From NCBI GenBank assembly GCA_021399435.1, contig JAJTUP010000019.1, positions 372,001 to 436,000 of the forward strand: DNA of 64,000 nucleotides. Reading direction: 5' to 3'. This DNA is from Diaporthe sp. PMI_573 (Eukaryota > Ascomycota > Sordariomycetes > Diaporthales > Diaporthaceae). This document shows, piece after piece, positions 11,787 to 24,323 of this stretch. Every line of letters begins with the position of its first letter. Position 1 is the stretch's first letter. Below the pieces are notes generated by a model. It saw only the letters and a program-made list of their open reading frames with translations, did not search any database and was not told the origin of the DNA. A program made the position numbers and the translations under genes.

Positions 11787-13545
11787 TTTCGTCAGTGTTG
11801 TTTATCTACCCCGGTCTGTTAGAGTCAAAATTAGGAATAATTAGAGGAGGCTGGTTGCTTGAAGAACGAGAAAGCTGGGAGCATTGCAGGAGGCCGGAAA
11901 ATTCACAGGCCCCTAGCTTGAGGCTCGCAGCACGCGAGGGTCCGCAGCGCGGTGATTCCCCGGTGTCGACATTTGCGGGCCGCATGGAGCAGAGTTGCGT
12001 GCGCGGTAGCACCGGGGAGAGCATGGGTTCTGGACTCGCGAGTGGAGGTGCATTCCGCACGCGGCGGGAGGGATATTGGTCGGGCGGTGGGGAAGAAGAT
12101 TTACGCATGTGTTGCGCACCAAAGGCCCGGGGATAAGAAAGGCATCTATCGGCAGGAGATACGGATGCAGCAAATGCTTCACGACACGATGTGTCTGCTC
12201 GAGGAGACTACAATAGCTGCTACCGGGGATGCGTATCAAGTTCGCGGCCGATACATTAAGCTTCTGCTTCAGGATCCCCAAGCCATACGGATCAACCGGC
12301 TCCTCGCAGATCTGCCGTCCACTCTGGAAATAGACAGCTTTCTATTGCTGAGAAAGGATTCTGGGAATATCCTCGGCAGTGCGGGAAGAAATTTGGCGAT
12401 CTAGTTTGTCATCCTCGTCTTCACAGCACACTACTGTGTATCAACGTCACGCTGGGGGAAACCCAAGCCCGGCTGGCCCACATTCCGGAATTGAACGCGT
12501 CTAGATTTGTGAGACCCCCCTTTTACTTCTGTGGGATCTGGCAGGCCCAATGCCCTTATCAAGTGTGGGGATTCGGCAGAGTTAATCTGCAGCTGCGGAG
12601 GTGTATGTATTGAGTGTCCTGGAGTCTTACAGGCCGCCATTTCTCAATTTGGTCACCTTCTCTTGTTGCGCTAAAATCAAACGTTTGTGTGGAAAATGGA
12701 ACATTTCGCTTAAGAGGCGAGGTCACGATACGCATGACGATGCTCCACAGAAGCTTCAGCAAAAACTGCTCTGACTGCTCTATCTGTTACCTAATATCTG
12801 CACCATTTGTGGGCAAATTCCAACTAGTCTCGCTTGAAACGAGCCACTAGGAATTTGAACTGGCGAGAAGCCATCTCTTTCCACTTTTACTTGATGCCAA
12901 ACCCAGTCCCCAGTTGACCTGTCAAAAATAAAGTAAATTTCCCAGTTTATGAGATTGAAGTCTGCAAACTTGGGCCACCATGGAGATGGCAGCAGGGAAC
13001 AGAGTTCTGTCGACCCATCTCGGCGATACCACATCTCGATGGGCGACGCATCTCGCTACCAACCATTACCCGAAGGCTCGCTAGCTGCCAAACAACCGAC
13101 ATCCTCACGTTTCACTGCTCTCGCGATCCCTGAATTTCCTAATTCGGCAGCAGATCGCCCTGTTGGTTCGGAGGACTGGCCTCAACGAGATCCTTTAGGT
13201 CCAACGGATGTCTCGCCTCGAAGATAAAAGCCCACCTCGACGATAAACTCGGAGGCTTTTCATTGATCCTCGTCTGACAGATCACCAACTTCCCTGCCAC
13301 GGGATTGGCCGCCTCAGCTCAGGGGCAGATGGTCCCCATTACATAGTGACGACTAGGCTCGGCGAGAAAGTATACCGATATACGCAGGCCCTCCCTCGCA
13401 TACGTTTCATTTCTTCCGGCTCGTCTAGAATTCTCCTCCCCGCCGCATTCGGTGGTCTAAGATCGTCTCTTTGTGTTATTGACCGTGCTCCCCATTCAGC
13501 CTCGCCTTTGCATGCACACCCGCACACCCTCTTGCAGCAACCATA
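11787..13545. other. Intergenic stretch between divergent genes, no gene seen
   Basis: About 1.76 kb between the start of the minus-strand SDR and the start of the rhodopsin-domain gene, so it probably holds both promoters. Short frames (for example 11952-12404) have no recognisable domain. Confidence 0.5.
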
Positions 13546-14848
13546 ATGGTCGAGGACGACGCAAGAACAGTAACGCTTAGCGGTCTAAGCCTTGCCATTT
13601 TTGTCGTCTCTCTTGTTTGTCTTGGCCTGTCTCTACTTTCCGTGGGCCTGCGAACATACATTAGAATCTTCGACAAAGTTTTCGGCTTGGATGATGGATT
13701 GATACTTGCGGGCGCAGTGAGACCTACATCCACTCCGTGTATCTTCATGCGTGCAAACATGACTGACGAATCGCTTCGCCTACCTAGGTCATATACACTG
13801 TCGATGTTTCGCTCGCATGTTATGGCACCACCGTCGGACTCGGTACGCGAGACGCGCATCTGAATATGTGGTTGTCGGTGGAAGGCAAGAAATATCTCAT
13901 GCTATGGATGATGGTGTACGTCATCGGTCTGGCGACGATCAAATGTTCCATCTGTGTCACGCTGTTCCGTGTGGCAGCCGCGAACAGAACGTTTAAGATC
14001 GCCATCTACGTTCTTCTGGGCTTGACCATCTCCACCTTTATCGTCACCATCGTGGGCATACTTCTCCTTTGTAAGCCAGTCTCAGCAAACTGGGACGGGC
14101 AAGGAGAATGCGCGGCAATGAGCTCTATGGTTGCGCTATCCTATACATCGACGGCCTCAACCATCGTCACCGACCTATCACTGGCAATCCTTCCGGGAAT
14201 CATGGTAATGGGTACACCCATGAAGTTGCTTCAGAAACTGTCGGTGGTCGGTCTGTTATCATTTGGATCAGTGTAAGCTGCTGAGTCTTTAAACTGGAGT
14301 CTCGATGTTTCGATATGTATTCGCAGCTCACTGACACAACTGTATACTCACAGAGCGTCGTTGACCACCATGGCAAGGGCCCCATTCATTCAACACTACT
14401 GGACACCGCTTGACAACTTGAACTGTAAGTGATCAGTGCCAAATACTCTCCTAACCGACACAAGCCAATTCTAATCTTGCTACCAGATTGGACTGGTTAT
14501 ATTGTCCTCCTTTCAAATGTCGAAAGCGCCATTGGCTTGATTGCATCTTCTATCCCCTCGATCAACAAATTCATTTACAGAAAAACAACCCTTGCTCACA
14601 AACCTCCACCGGGGCTCAAGCCTGACCGAAAATCACTGGTCACCTTCGGGAGCGCACCGGTTCGACCGAAAGGTTCCAGCAAGAGGTTCCTGAACCCGAC
14701 AGATCAAGGCACGAGTTTCGCAAGCGTGCATGCTAGAGACTGGGCACGGCTTCAAGATCAGGACTCGGATACCTCAAGAGATGAGACCGGCGGAATTCGC
14801 GCTGAGTACACGTACCAAGTCGAACTGTCGAAAATGGATACGAAGTGA
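13546..14848 (+). CDS. Fungal rhodopsin-domain integral membrane protein (PTH11/SAT-like)
   Basis: Four exons, 13546-13716, 13788-14272, 14354-14424 and 14487-14848, 362 aa; introns of 71, 81 and 62 bp (GTGAGA, GTAAGC, GTAAGT donors). Several hydrophobic segments fit the seven-helix fungal rhodopsin-domain family: an N-terminal helix ending in LGLSLLSVGLRTYIR, the FGLDDG motif after it, a YGTTVGLGTRD loop, then MWMMVY-type helices and a C-terminal cytosolic tail of about 110 polar residues. The family name reflects fold similarity; these are not light receptors, and no retinal lysine is apparent. There is no N-terminal CFEM domain or signal peptide. Members include Pth11-like putative GPCRs of plant-associated fungi. 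The ligand and role are unknown. Confidence 0.85.
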
Positions 14849-15238
14849 GGGAGGGGATGGACTCGAGTCAATCGCTTCTTGCCTATCTGGCGCTATGAAG
14901 GCTATATGATGTGTCCATCGGCCTTTTCATTGAGACACTGAAGCCAGATGCATAGATAGATATGCCAAATCGGAATATCATGATCTTTCATAATAAGATG
15001 GCGGCCTCAGAGCTCACGTGAGCGACTTGCTGCGCAATGTCATGAAAAGGAGGCTAGGTGCACAGACTCGGCAGCAACCATCATGAAACACCTCGGAAAC
15101 CTACGTGGACAAAGGCCTGCAGCGTGCCCCCTGACTCGTCAACTGTACGCGCTGGCCAAATCCAGCGGGTCCCGATAATCCGGATTGTGTCTCTATCGTT
15201 TAACGTCAACTGGTGTGAACAGCAGGACCACCAACACC
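14849..15238. other. Short intergenic region
   Basis: 390 bp between tandem plus-strand genes; no feature recognised beyond presumed promoter function. Confidence 0.5.
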
Positions 15239-16618
15239 ATGGTTCTGCTACAGAGCGCCCAAGCACAAAAGTATGTGATCCTCCTCGTTGTGATCACCCT
15301 CTCCGTAAGCTTCGTTTATGAGTTCGAGAGTCTCACGGGAGTGACGTGGAATGAAGCCGGGCACTCCGTCCTTCAGGTACTGCCTTCTCTCCAAGGTGGC
15401 GGTGGGCAACCCCCTGAAGATATTAAGCATGACGACCTCTTTCACATCCCCTCTGTGAACGAAGAATCCATCAAATCCGTCTGCCGGGCAACACAGTGGA
15501 ATGAGAGCTTGGTTTTCACCTGCAATGAGTCGTTTGGGGGCATCGGGAATATCCGCAACTCGGTCTTGCTGTGCGTTCGCTTCGCCATGCAGGCCGGGGC
15601 GGCCTTGGTGCTCCCTCAAATCCTGATACGGGACGACGACATCACGAACTACAAGACGCAGAATGCCACCGACTTCAGCTATATGTTCGACACGCAACAC
15701 TTTCTCAAGTCTATGCAGCAGTCCTGCCCGGAGATGACTATTTATCCAACCCTTGACGATGTCACGAAGAGTTCCAATCACACGAGCGACATAAATCGGG
15801 TGCGCTTCCAAGCAGAGTCTTTAACAGGCGATGGGCTCATCCGGACAGAGGTATGGCGCGAAGACTTCTATGCTTGGTTAGAGGAAGAGCAGGTCGGCCC
15901 CGTGACAGGAAAACCAGGGCCAGCAGTCATCGATCTCGAGCGCTGCTATATGTCTTGGCCCATTTACTCGGACGGAGAAACGTTCGCGATGTCATTTGGT
16001 CTGATCTTGCAGCTGCGAGAGGACATCAGGCTTTTGGCTAGTAAAGTCCTGAGGGGTTTAGCAGACAAGTTATCGTTTGCTGATCTCGACCTCAAGAACG
16101 AGGTCTTGCCTGACGCGTATTTCGGGGCACATCTTCGCGTGGAGCACGACGCGCAGGTCACCTGGAGTGCCCAATTTGGATGGACACATGCCACCTACGA
16201 GAAGCAGGCCGAGGACTACCTAGCACAGGCTTTACAGCCCGGCAGGCCGAGCCCAAAGGGAGTCTACGTGGCCTCGGGGGATGCCGAAGGAACACGGCGG
16301 TTTGTCGAAGATGCTGCCCGGAACAATCTCACAGCTCTGGGAAAATTCGACGTGCTACGAGGCAGCGCGGACTTCGAGACCCTGGAGGCATTTAGATGGG
16401 ACCAACAAGCGCTTATCGACTACCTAATGCTCTTGAGAGCATCAGACTTTGCCGGAGTTGCGCATTCGAGTTTTTCATGGAGCATTGCTCTCAAACGTCA
16501 CACCTGGGCAAAGAAGGAGGGCAGATATTTAGATGCCCCGGAGAAATTACACGATGACCTGAGTGTTGTTTATGGGGTTGTCGGGACGGAAAATTTTCCA
16601 GAAGCTTTATGGCCTTAG
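15239..16618 (+). CDS. Type II membrane protein, O-fucosyltransferase-like
   Basis: Single exon, 459 aa from the ATG at 15239 (the longer open frame begins with TTG). A hydrophobic anchor close to the N-terminus (YVILLVVITLSVSFVY, about residues 12-27) is followed by a stem and a luminal domain with several Asn-X-Ser/Thr sites, the layout of a Golgi/ER type II glycosyltransferase. Motifs resembling the GDP-fucose protein O-fucosyltransferase family are GGIGNIRNSVLLCVRFA (nucleotide-loop-like G-x-G-N), AHLRVEHDA (HLRxE type) and a C-terminal block with VYVASGDAEGTRRF and FAGVAHSSFSW. Many filamentous fungi carry such proteins with no proven acceptor. Membership is inferred from these motifs; donor sugar and target are unknown. 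Confidence 0.68.
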   Translation: MVLLQSAQAQKYVILLVVITLSVSFVYEFESLTGVTWNEAGHSVLQVLPSLQGGGGQPPEDIKHDDLFHIPSVNEESIKSVCRATQWNESLVFTCNESFGGIGNIRNSVLLCVRFAMQAGAALVLPQILIRDDDITNYKTQNATDFSYMFDTQHFLKSMQQSCPEMTIYPTLDDVTKSSNHTSDINRVRFQAESLTGDGLIRTEVWREDFYAWLEEEQVGPVTGKPGPAVIDLERCYMSWPIYSDGETFAMSFGLILQLREDIRLLASKVLRGLADKLSFADLDLKNEVLPDAYFGAHLRVEHDAQVTWSAQFGWTHATYEKQAEDYLAQALQPGRPSPKGVYVASGDAEGTRRFVEDAARNNLTALGKFDVLRGSADFETLEAFRWDQQALIDYLMLLRASDFAGVAHSSFSWSIALKRHTWAKKEGRYLDAPEKLHDDLSVVYGVVGTENFPEALWP

Positions 16619-17791
16619 CAATCACGGGGTCGACAAACATATTAGACATTTACATTACGAGGTCCGAGGACACCGAGATTATGCGAGTATAGATACAAAG
16701 TCATACCTAAGTTTACGCATGCACACGATGTAGCGTCGTTCATAAGTGAGTCTTTTGACCTAGTATGTCCAGCTGCTACGAGCTTCTAGATTTGTTTCCA
16801 CCGAAGGATATTTGGTTGATACGACCGAGCATGTATCAATGTTAACAAGGCACTTCGTGGCAAAAGCAGGCGTCAGCTGGGGTTTGGCAGATTACCTAGC
16901 GGCCCCACGAAGTTTATGAGATTTCCGTTTGTTGCTAGAAATTGATGTGAGGGCTTGCAGACTGCATACCTCACTTGCGACTAAAGTTCGAGGTGGCGGG
17001 CGATAGGATGGGGGCAAGAATCACAGTGCATTGTTGATCCAAATTCAGCCTTTCGCGTTGCCCACGACTGTGTGCTTGTATCCATGGAGGTCATCTCGAT
17101 TTGAGGAGCCTCTCCACCTGGTTCGGAAGTCGGTGGTCTCTCTCATAGGCCAGGAGAGGAGATAGATATGACTCTGGAGCAAAGCTGCAGCAGCAGGTAC
17201 CTAGGGCGCTGACTGGACTCGCATGCATTCCGCTTGAGGAGTTCCACAGCCGGGCTGCTAGTTTTAAATAGGTTTAAGCTTGGTCTTTGGCTTTTAAGTC
17301 GTCATCTCATCCTTGTCAAGACGTTATCCTGTGTTGCAAAGTGCGATTCCAATCTCAAAGTACTGGGCCAAGACAGCGGCGAGTTTCTGTGCTGCGTGGT
17401 TTCTCGCCGTCGACGAAGCTCGGCAAGTGCACGAGTGATTTTCTTCCCGGATGGCGCAATCGATTTTCTAAACGCCTCAGCGAGATCCCCACCTGTTCCT
17501 GTGGTGGACGTTATCCACCTACCCACAATCTGGACTGAAATCGCCTGCATAGAGGAATTTTAGTCAATACTGCACCGGTTTGGTGTAGCTATATGTCTTG
17601 GACCTGCCGAGACAACCGGGTCCCTGGAGTCGGGTCGAGGCCCGCAATGAAATAAGGTTCACGCCTTGCAGCGCCCCAGTCGAACAGAATTCATTACTGT
17701 GATTCTGAGCTCTTTACGATTGTGATGCTTCTCATAAACTTCACCTCGACACCAATTCGGCATTCCGTACCGTCCCGGGAAAGCTTTTAGT
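16619..17791. other. Intergenic stretch, no gene seen
   Basis: About 1.2 kb between two plus-strand genes. Short frames only; no domain recognised. Confidence 0.5.
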
Positions 17792-19929
17792 ATGTCAGAT
17801 CCAGACACCGAGGGTCGGACAAGCCCCTTCGCCTCCAGTCCATCCACAGAACGGTCCTCACTGTTAAAACACCCGAGTCTCAAAGCTGTGTACGGGACCG
17901 ATACCTCCCGTTCAGACAGTGAAAATGGCAGCTCCGAGAGCAGTTCACTACTTTCTCGAAATGGGGACGAGGAGGCTTTCATTGACTCAAACGCCACGCC
18001 CACCGAGGCGGAAGGCCTTCAGACAACGGAACATTTAAGCTCCAAGGCAATTCTATGGATTGTACTCCCTATTCTGTTAGGTCAGTCTCACTCTGGGTCT
18101 CAAGCACTGCTAAGAAGGCTACTGACACTGATATATAACCGACACAGCCGTCTTTATCGCTAATGCAGACGGGTCGATCGTAATGGCCACCCACGCCGTC
18201 ATCGCCTCCGAGTTCATGGCCCTCGAGTCTTCAAGCTGGCTTTACACCAGTTTCATGCTGGCGTCGACGGCAACACAGACAACGTTCGGCCAGCTCAGCG
18301 AGGTCTTTGGTAGGAAATCGATCATTATCATCTGTTACGCGGTCTTTGGCCTGGGCTGCCTCATCGTCGGAGCTGCGCAGTCCATGGCCACCGCAATCGC
18401 TGGGCGAGTGCTCTCTGGGGCCGTCAGCGCAGGGTCAAACGTGCTTGTGTCCTTGGTTATTACTGACCTTCTTCCCGTGCGAGAGGTCGCGACCTGGAGG
18501 TCATACGTCAATGTAGTTGCCGTGAGCGGTCGGTGTATGGGTGGTCCGCTAGGTGGTTGGCTGGCCGATATAATTGGTTGGAGGCTGTAAGTCAAACCTG
18601 TACCACTCGCTCTGACCGGTGCAGCTGATTCTCGCCAGGTCTTTTGTTGGCCAAGCTCCGATATTCGCGATCTCTATATTGCTCTGCTGGGTTTCCCTAC
18701 CAAGCATGGGAGCAAAGTATGTGGCAGCAAAGGACTCGATAGCCAGTCAGCATGAGTCTAAGATCGGAATGCTTCGTCAGGTGGATTTCGTGGGTTCCGC
18801 ACTTTTGGCATCTTTCCTGATACTTATCTTGCTGCCACTGGAAATTGGAGGGAACAAGATTCCTTGGACAGACGCTCGAATACCAATCCTCTTCGGCGCT
18901 GGAGTACTGTGCCTCATTCTGTTCGTCGCTGTGGAGAAGTGGTGGGCGACCAACCCCCTTTTACCGCTCAATCTGTTCTGCAGTCGGCATACTGTTGTAT
19001 CCTTTCTCGTTCTGGCTCTTCAATGTGCTGCCCAGTTAGGAGTAAGTTGCTTAATGCGGGCAATAACTCTGATACTCAGCTGATTATGGTCAATTAGATG
19101 ATGTTTTCGGTTCCTCTTTACTTTCAAGTCACGCAGAGGATGTCTAACACTGCAGCTGGAGCCCACCTTATGCCAGCAGTCATTGGCAATGCCATTGGGG
19201 GAATTATATCAGGATATTGCATTCAGAAGTGAGGATACAACCAGCCTCCAGCCTTGACAACCTATATGCTGACAAGAACCTTCTTAGCACGGGCAGATAC
19301 AAGTGGCTCATCTATCTTGCTACATTGATGTCTGCCAGCGCTTATACCCTACTACTGTTGCGCTGGCACGGTCGGACCAACTGGTTAGAGAGCCTGTACA
19401 TTTTCCCCGGGTGAGTGTCAATCGCTGCGTATGACCTAATAGTTTGCCGCCAATTCTGACATTGTTCTATCTTAGCGGCTTTGGCACCGGCGTTGCACTT
19501 TCTGCCCTCTTTATCGCCGTCCAAGCCTCTGTGAATAAGTCACAGGTTGCTCCCGCTATATCCGCTCTATATCTCGCTTCTGGATTTGGAACAGTCGTCG
19601 GTCTTGCTGCTGTCAGCGCGACTTTTCAGGCTGGGTTGAGGAGCACTCTTGAGGCCAGCTTGGTGAACATGAACCTCAGTCAGGAGGTACGAAGCGAGGT
19701 ATGCTGTTCTCTGAGCCGTTAATCATGGTTTATAAATCGTCTAACCGTGTTCTAGATCCTCAAAGAGGCGCTGGCCAGCGTTGAATACATTTATAAAGCA
19801 AGCGGAGACGTCGCGAATGCAATCACGGAGTCCTATGTCGATGGACTTTGGTCTAGCCACATTGTATCTCTTGGGGCTTCTCTACTAGCATTTCTGTTGA
19901 CACCTCTGCTGCGGGAATATACGCTATGA
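17792..19929 (+). CDS. MFS transporter, DHA2 family (Vba/Fnx1-like vacuolar transporter)
   Basis: Seven exons: 17792-18080, 18148-18586, 18639-19041, 19098-19228, 19288-19410, 19476-19698 and 19756-19929; 593 aa, all junctions GT-AG and in frame. The N-terminal 90 residues are polar and Ser/Glu-rich with two dileucine-type signals (RSSLLK and SSSLLSR), as seen in vacuolar-membrane carriers. The first helix region carries ANADGSIVMATHAVIASEF, the hallmark of Vba1/Vba2/Fnx1-like proteins. FGQLSEVFGRKS is MFS signature motif A, and GGPLGGWLADIIGWRL a motif C-like stretch. About 14 hydrophobic segments fit DHA2. The yeast relatives import basic amino acids into the vacuole by proton exchange; some fungal relatives export drugs. 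Vacuolar amino-acid transport is therefore the best guess. Exon 4-5 splicing has an alternative acceptor 10 bp downstream, but the chosen one preserves the family TGRYKW motif. Confidence 0.87.
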
Positions 19930-20650
19930 CGATAGAAGGCGTCATATTTGCATTATAGACTCCACCAAAATTTTACAACGTATTCTTTGATCAATGTGGT
20001 CAATCTCACAACAATTGCTTTTCTTGTCGAAGCGCAAAGAAATCCTCCCCACAGAGAGTATACGCATCAATTTTTCGAGTTCCTGAAAATCCTGAAAAGA
20101 GAGAGCATGTCTGGGACCAATCGAGCATGAGGGCTTGGCGAAAAGAAAATGCACGCTGCTGCCGGCGCATTCAAGACAATTTCAACTGTCTTCAAACCCC
20201 TGAGGTGAAGGGCATGGACCGACGAACATTCAACTGTGTTCTTTCTTTTTGCTACACTGCTAGCTGATGCTTACGGGCATTCTGTGCATTAGATTGGTGT
20301 GGTACCAAGTGCCGCTTACCCATTCACACAACGAGCCTGGGGGGTCTACAGGCCACTTAGTGGTCGTAGGAGCGATGGCCACCTAGTTACAGGTAAAAGT
20401 CTGGCCAATTGATCCAATTTTTGGACCGCAGTCAATAGCAGGCCGGCTGGCCGCTCTTGCAATGGTGGTGTGATTCGCCTGTTGATGAGAGCTGCATTGC
20501 AATTGCGAAACATTCACTTGAATCCTATCGGAGTAGAGCCCCGAAACCTGGGGTATATTTACTAGATGTCTGGAACTTTGCTGTAGTACCTGATTACCGA
20601 CATACTTAATCTATATCACGACTCTGCACGAACTTCTGGCATAACTTTAG
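19930..20650. other. Intergenic stretch, no gene seen
   Basis: About 720 bp between the transporter and the GH71 remnant. No feature recognised. Confidence 0.5.
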
Positions 20651-22052
20651 ATGGAACAGAAGTTCTTCCGTTTCAGTCCTGCATTTGTGGCGTCCCTGGT
20701 GTCAAAAATTATTGCTAATGAGGTGTTTGCTGATTATATGGCAAGTCGAGGCATTTCAAGCAGTCAGAGTCAACGCTTGGTCACTGACAATTATTTTATT
20801 GGGACAATCTCTGCTGAACATGCTTTGCAAGACGTTCGAGACGCACAGAGTATGGGGTAAGTATTGATAGCCCTGCAGGATTCTCAAAGCGGCATGATGC
20901 TCATGGTGACATTAGAGCTTCACCGCGTTCGCACTTGACACAGGAGATACAACCCAGGAGTATGTGGATCAGAGTCTATCATCCCTGTTTGACGCAGCTG
21001 AAGGCATCGATTTCAAACTGTATGTCACCATGGACCTGTATGCTACTGGCAACGGTTGCTCCTCGCGCAACACCCCCTGCGACTCGGTAGGTGCCTCGGA
21101 TGTTATTGTTCTTGAGTGCACGATAACTTCTGGACTGACCATCCTACTTTTAGCCCTATTCCTGCTTTGCGACCGATCAAGATGGTTGTAACGGCGTGAG
21201 CGTCTTGATTATTTACAAAATCCCCACTTTAGCTTACTGCTCATCGTCGTTTCTCAGCCTCTCGATTACCAGTGGATATGGGACAAGTACATGAGCCGTC
21301 CTGCCTATCATTCCTTCGAGGGATCAATTTATCATCAGTAGTAAGAAATTCGAGGAGACATCTTCAAGTTCGCTGGTATATGGGTAGATTTGTTGACTCT
21401 GTCTCCAACCTCATCCGGCGGATTCAAGAGCGACACATGGGGATGAAGTCCTCTTCCACAACACGCAGTTTCTCATTTCAACTTTGTTATTAGCTTGGAA
21501 AGATGGAGTGAAAAAGTCTGTTTACTTCAACCCAGACTTTGACGAAACTGAAGGATACTATGAGGCTTCAGACGAATGGTGGTGAGTAAGATTGGTCTCG
21601 AGGTTGGTCTTGGACCAGAATCTGACCTTAGCTTGAAGAGGACAGGAGTAACTGGGGTCCCGTAGTCGATGGGTATCTAGTTGGGAGTCAGCCTGGCCCC
21701 AAATTGCTGACTCCGTCTCTTCCAAGCCTGGGGATGTTTCCAAGGACGAGAAAGTCCCGTCTTCCGCCAGTGGTCGGGACAAGGGATACATGATTGGTAC
21801 GTTAACTTACTCAGGCACATCTTGAGTCCTTGAGAAGCCGTGCTAACTTCATCAATAGGTCTGAGCCCTCTTCAATACAAGAATGCAGTACGTAATTCTA
21901 GTCATTCGCATGTTGGGTGTTACTATGGCTTGTCCAAGGGGGGACCGCAGGTTGAAGCACAGATTATTGAGCTCTGTGGCCTAAATGGTGAGACTGTGAT
22001 AACTGTTATGGGTGGAATGTGTGTCTTGAGTGAGTGTCCGTCTGGTATATAA
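20651..22052 (+). pseudogene. Decayed GH71 alpha-1,3-glucanase (mutanase)
   Basis: Recognisable GH71 blocks appear in order: FIGTISAEHALQDVRDAQ (near 20810), FTAFALDTG and DFKLYVTMDL (20918-21040), DYQWIWDKYMSRPAYHSFEG (21260-21322), VYFNPDFDETEGYYEASDEW (21521-21585), VVDGYLV (21664-21684) and IGLSPLQYKNA (21795-21887). Several junctions still look like introns (GTAAGT at 20857, GTAGGT at 21087, GTGAGC at 21195, GTGAGT at 21584, GTACGT at 21797). However, the reading frame is broken: two adjacent in-frame TAG codons at 21337-21342, a frame change and TGA near 21443, and a missing base near 21688 that shifts the frame in the LVWESAWP region. After 21887 the conserved C-terminal Trp-Asn-Asp block is only faintly visible. 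GH71 enzymes cut alpha-1,3-glucan of fungal cell walls. No secretion signal is evident at the ATG at 20651. Loss of function is likely but expression is not known. Confidence 0.75.
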
Positions 22053-22693
22053 CAGCAACTATTAGGTTGTTGAGTTGACAGCTGGGAGTCAGACTGCAAA
22101 TTGTCAGGAGTGGTGAATTTATCCGGACGCGGTGCACATGTGTGTGTGAAATGAAGATGAGTCCGTCCCCAATGTACATATCAAATTTATACTCTCCATG
22201 AAGGGAGAAATAAGAGATCCGCGTTTTGGAGACAGGAGTTAAATTCTATTATGACTTCAATGCCCGTCTGATATCATCGAGGTGGCCCAGCAGTAAGCAT
22301 TGCTGCGTGCACATTGTAGACCGACTGCCCCCCTAAGCTTTTACTGTCACCCGGGGGGGACCCCACCTGCACTCGGAACAGCTTGCGCCTTTTCGCTGCA
22401 AGCGGAACATGCCCCTACCTACTGTCCGGTCCTTTGCCATCCAACGATCAAACCCTTCTTCTCCAATGGTACATATCTGAGAAAAGTATGAGTTGAATAA
22501 AATTACATTGAAGGAAGAGCCTGCAGCTCATCTGAACCTTTGAACTCTGCACCACTCCAAGTTGGTGAGGACAGCTTTCGAAGAGGGCCACCCTGGGCCC
22601 GGGAGAATCTTTCACACGGGGCCACTTCCCCTTCGTGATTAAGCTTCCCCAGGATCATCGTCCGTCGCCAACCGCCACTCTGGTACGGCCAAT
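22053..22693. other. Intergenic stretch, no gene seen
   Basis: About 640 bp upstream of the GH18 gene, presumably including its promoter. No coding feature recognised. Confidence 0.5.
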
Positions 22694-24323
22694 ATGTCCA
22701 TCGCCGGGGGAAAGAGGGCGCTTGGGCCTCTCAGGTGCTTTATCACCATCCTTGCTTTCCTCGCACTCGCAGCTCAATGCCAGCAGGGTGGGCCTACGCA
22801 GAAGCCGATCGTGCAGGTGCCGAGCACGGGGGCCCAAAGCACCGGGATCCCGATCACACAGAAGCCGACCGCGCCGGAGCCGGTCGAGTCGAGCGGCCCC
22901 AAACGCCACCCTGACCTCCCCGTGCTGGGCTACGTGACGCCGTGGAACTCGCGCGGCAAGCAGCTCGTGGAGGACTACCGCGAGAAGTTCGATCTTGTCA
23001 GCCCCGTCTGGTATACCGTCCACGCGGACGAGGCCGCAGCCGATGAGGTATACGTCGTCAGAGGCGGGCCGCCAGCCAAGGAAGATGAGGCATGGTATCA
23101 GAGGCTGCAGAAGCCGACCGCGTCGTCGGACGCCGCGAAGCCGCTTCAGATCGTGCCGCGCTTCATTTTGGACGGGTGGGACCAGGAGGACTTCCAGAAC
23201 CTGCTCTTCAACGAGACGAGGTGGCGGCTGCTCTCTGACATTATCGTCGACGTCGTGGTCGAGAGGTCCTTTGACGGTGTGGTCTTCGAGTCTGGTGCGT
23301 CCTACGCTCTAGGAGCGCCTCTCACGAAACTTTCAGAGCTGTTGCACGCCAAAGACAAGTTATTGATACTTGTTATGCCGCCTGTTCGGGCCCCTGGTGA
23401 TGGAATGACCGATAGTAAGCAAGCTGCCCAGCACTCTTCTCTTTTATCCTTCAGAGCTGCCTCGGCTTCACCCCTTATATCTATGTGGTAGTTGTGAAAG
23501 TGAATATGGCAAGTCACAAGAGTAGGAACAGCGAGCCTCAAAATCCCTGATATGCAGAAATTCTTCCTCGGACATCCATTTTGACCAGTGCTTCGCGAGA
23601 AGATGTCTCTAATTTGATAATACTCCAGTAATTCTCCAACCCCTCGCAGGGCTCTCACATTATATCGATTACTTCAGCGTCATGACTTACGACATGTCGG
23701 GTCCTGGTGGTCGCGAGCTCCACGACGGCACTGCCTTCCCAGATGGCAGCTCGATCAGACAAGCAATCGCCAAAGGGCAAGCTCGTGAGCCCGGACCGAA
23801 CACGAGCGCCGACTGGGTCAGGGACAATCTCGTGGCATTCGTTGAGGCGTCTGCAGCTGGTGCAATGGACCCATCTCAGTCACCCGCGGAGTCCAGGTGG
23901 GCGTCTCGGAAGTTCCTCATGGGGATGCCCCTTTATGGGTACAAGTACCCTGTTCTATTTGTCGACAAGACCACTGGCGATCTTGTGAAGCGGTCATCCG
24001 AAGGTGCGGATAACGAGGCAGTCACGCCCATCTTGAGGGGCGCTGGAGAACCCGTGATCATGACTGAGATCCTGGACATGATCAAGGAAAAAAAGGCCAA
24101 GGTGCTCAAATCGGAAGAAGACGGTGAATACTTTTTTGACTACGAGAAGAGGCCTGGGACTGGGTCTTGGAGAGTGTTCCTGCCCACGAGCGAGAGCATC
24201 TCCAAAGTCTTTGACACGATACAGGACGTCGTCGACGATGATCTCGAATACGCCTTTGGCGGAGCAGGTGTCGCCCTCTGGGAAGTTGGGCAAAGCTCTA
24301 CTGGGCTCTTGGCTTCTTTATGA
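22694..24323 (+). CDS. GH18 chitinase-domain protein, CHID1-like, secreted
   Basis: Two exons, 22694-23414 and 23629-24323, 471 aa; the 214-bp intron has donor GTAAGC and acceptor CTCCAG, chosen because only this acceptor keeps the frame into LQPLAGLSHYIDYFSVMTYD. An N-terminal hydrophobic segment (FITILAFLALAA) with a following polar region looks like a signal peptide. The GH18 barrel starts at LPVLGYVTPWNSRGKQL. FDGVVFESG corresponds to the end of the GH18 DxxDxDxE strand; as in animal CHID1 (FDGFVVEVW) only the final Glu is kept. YFSVMTYDMSG and FLMGMPLYGYKYPV match the later beta strands, and ALWEVGQ the C-terminal WE motif. Animal CHID1 binds sugars and is thought to be weakly or not catalytic, so this may be a lectin-like or very specific hydrolase. 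It is secreted or in the secretory route. Confidence 0.85.

Noticed and set aside
15248..15811. 187-codon minus-strand frame inside the O-fucosyltransferase-like gene
   Set aside because: Antisense shadow of a supported coding region without any domain.
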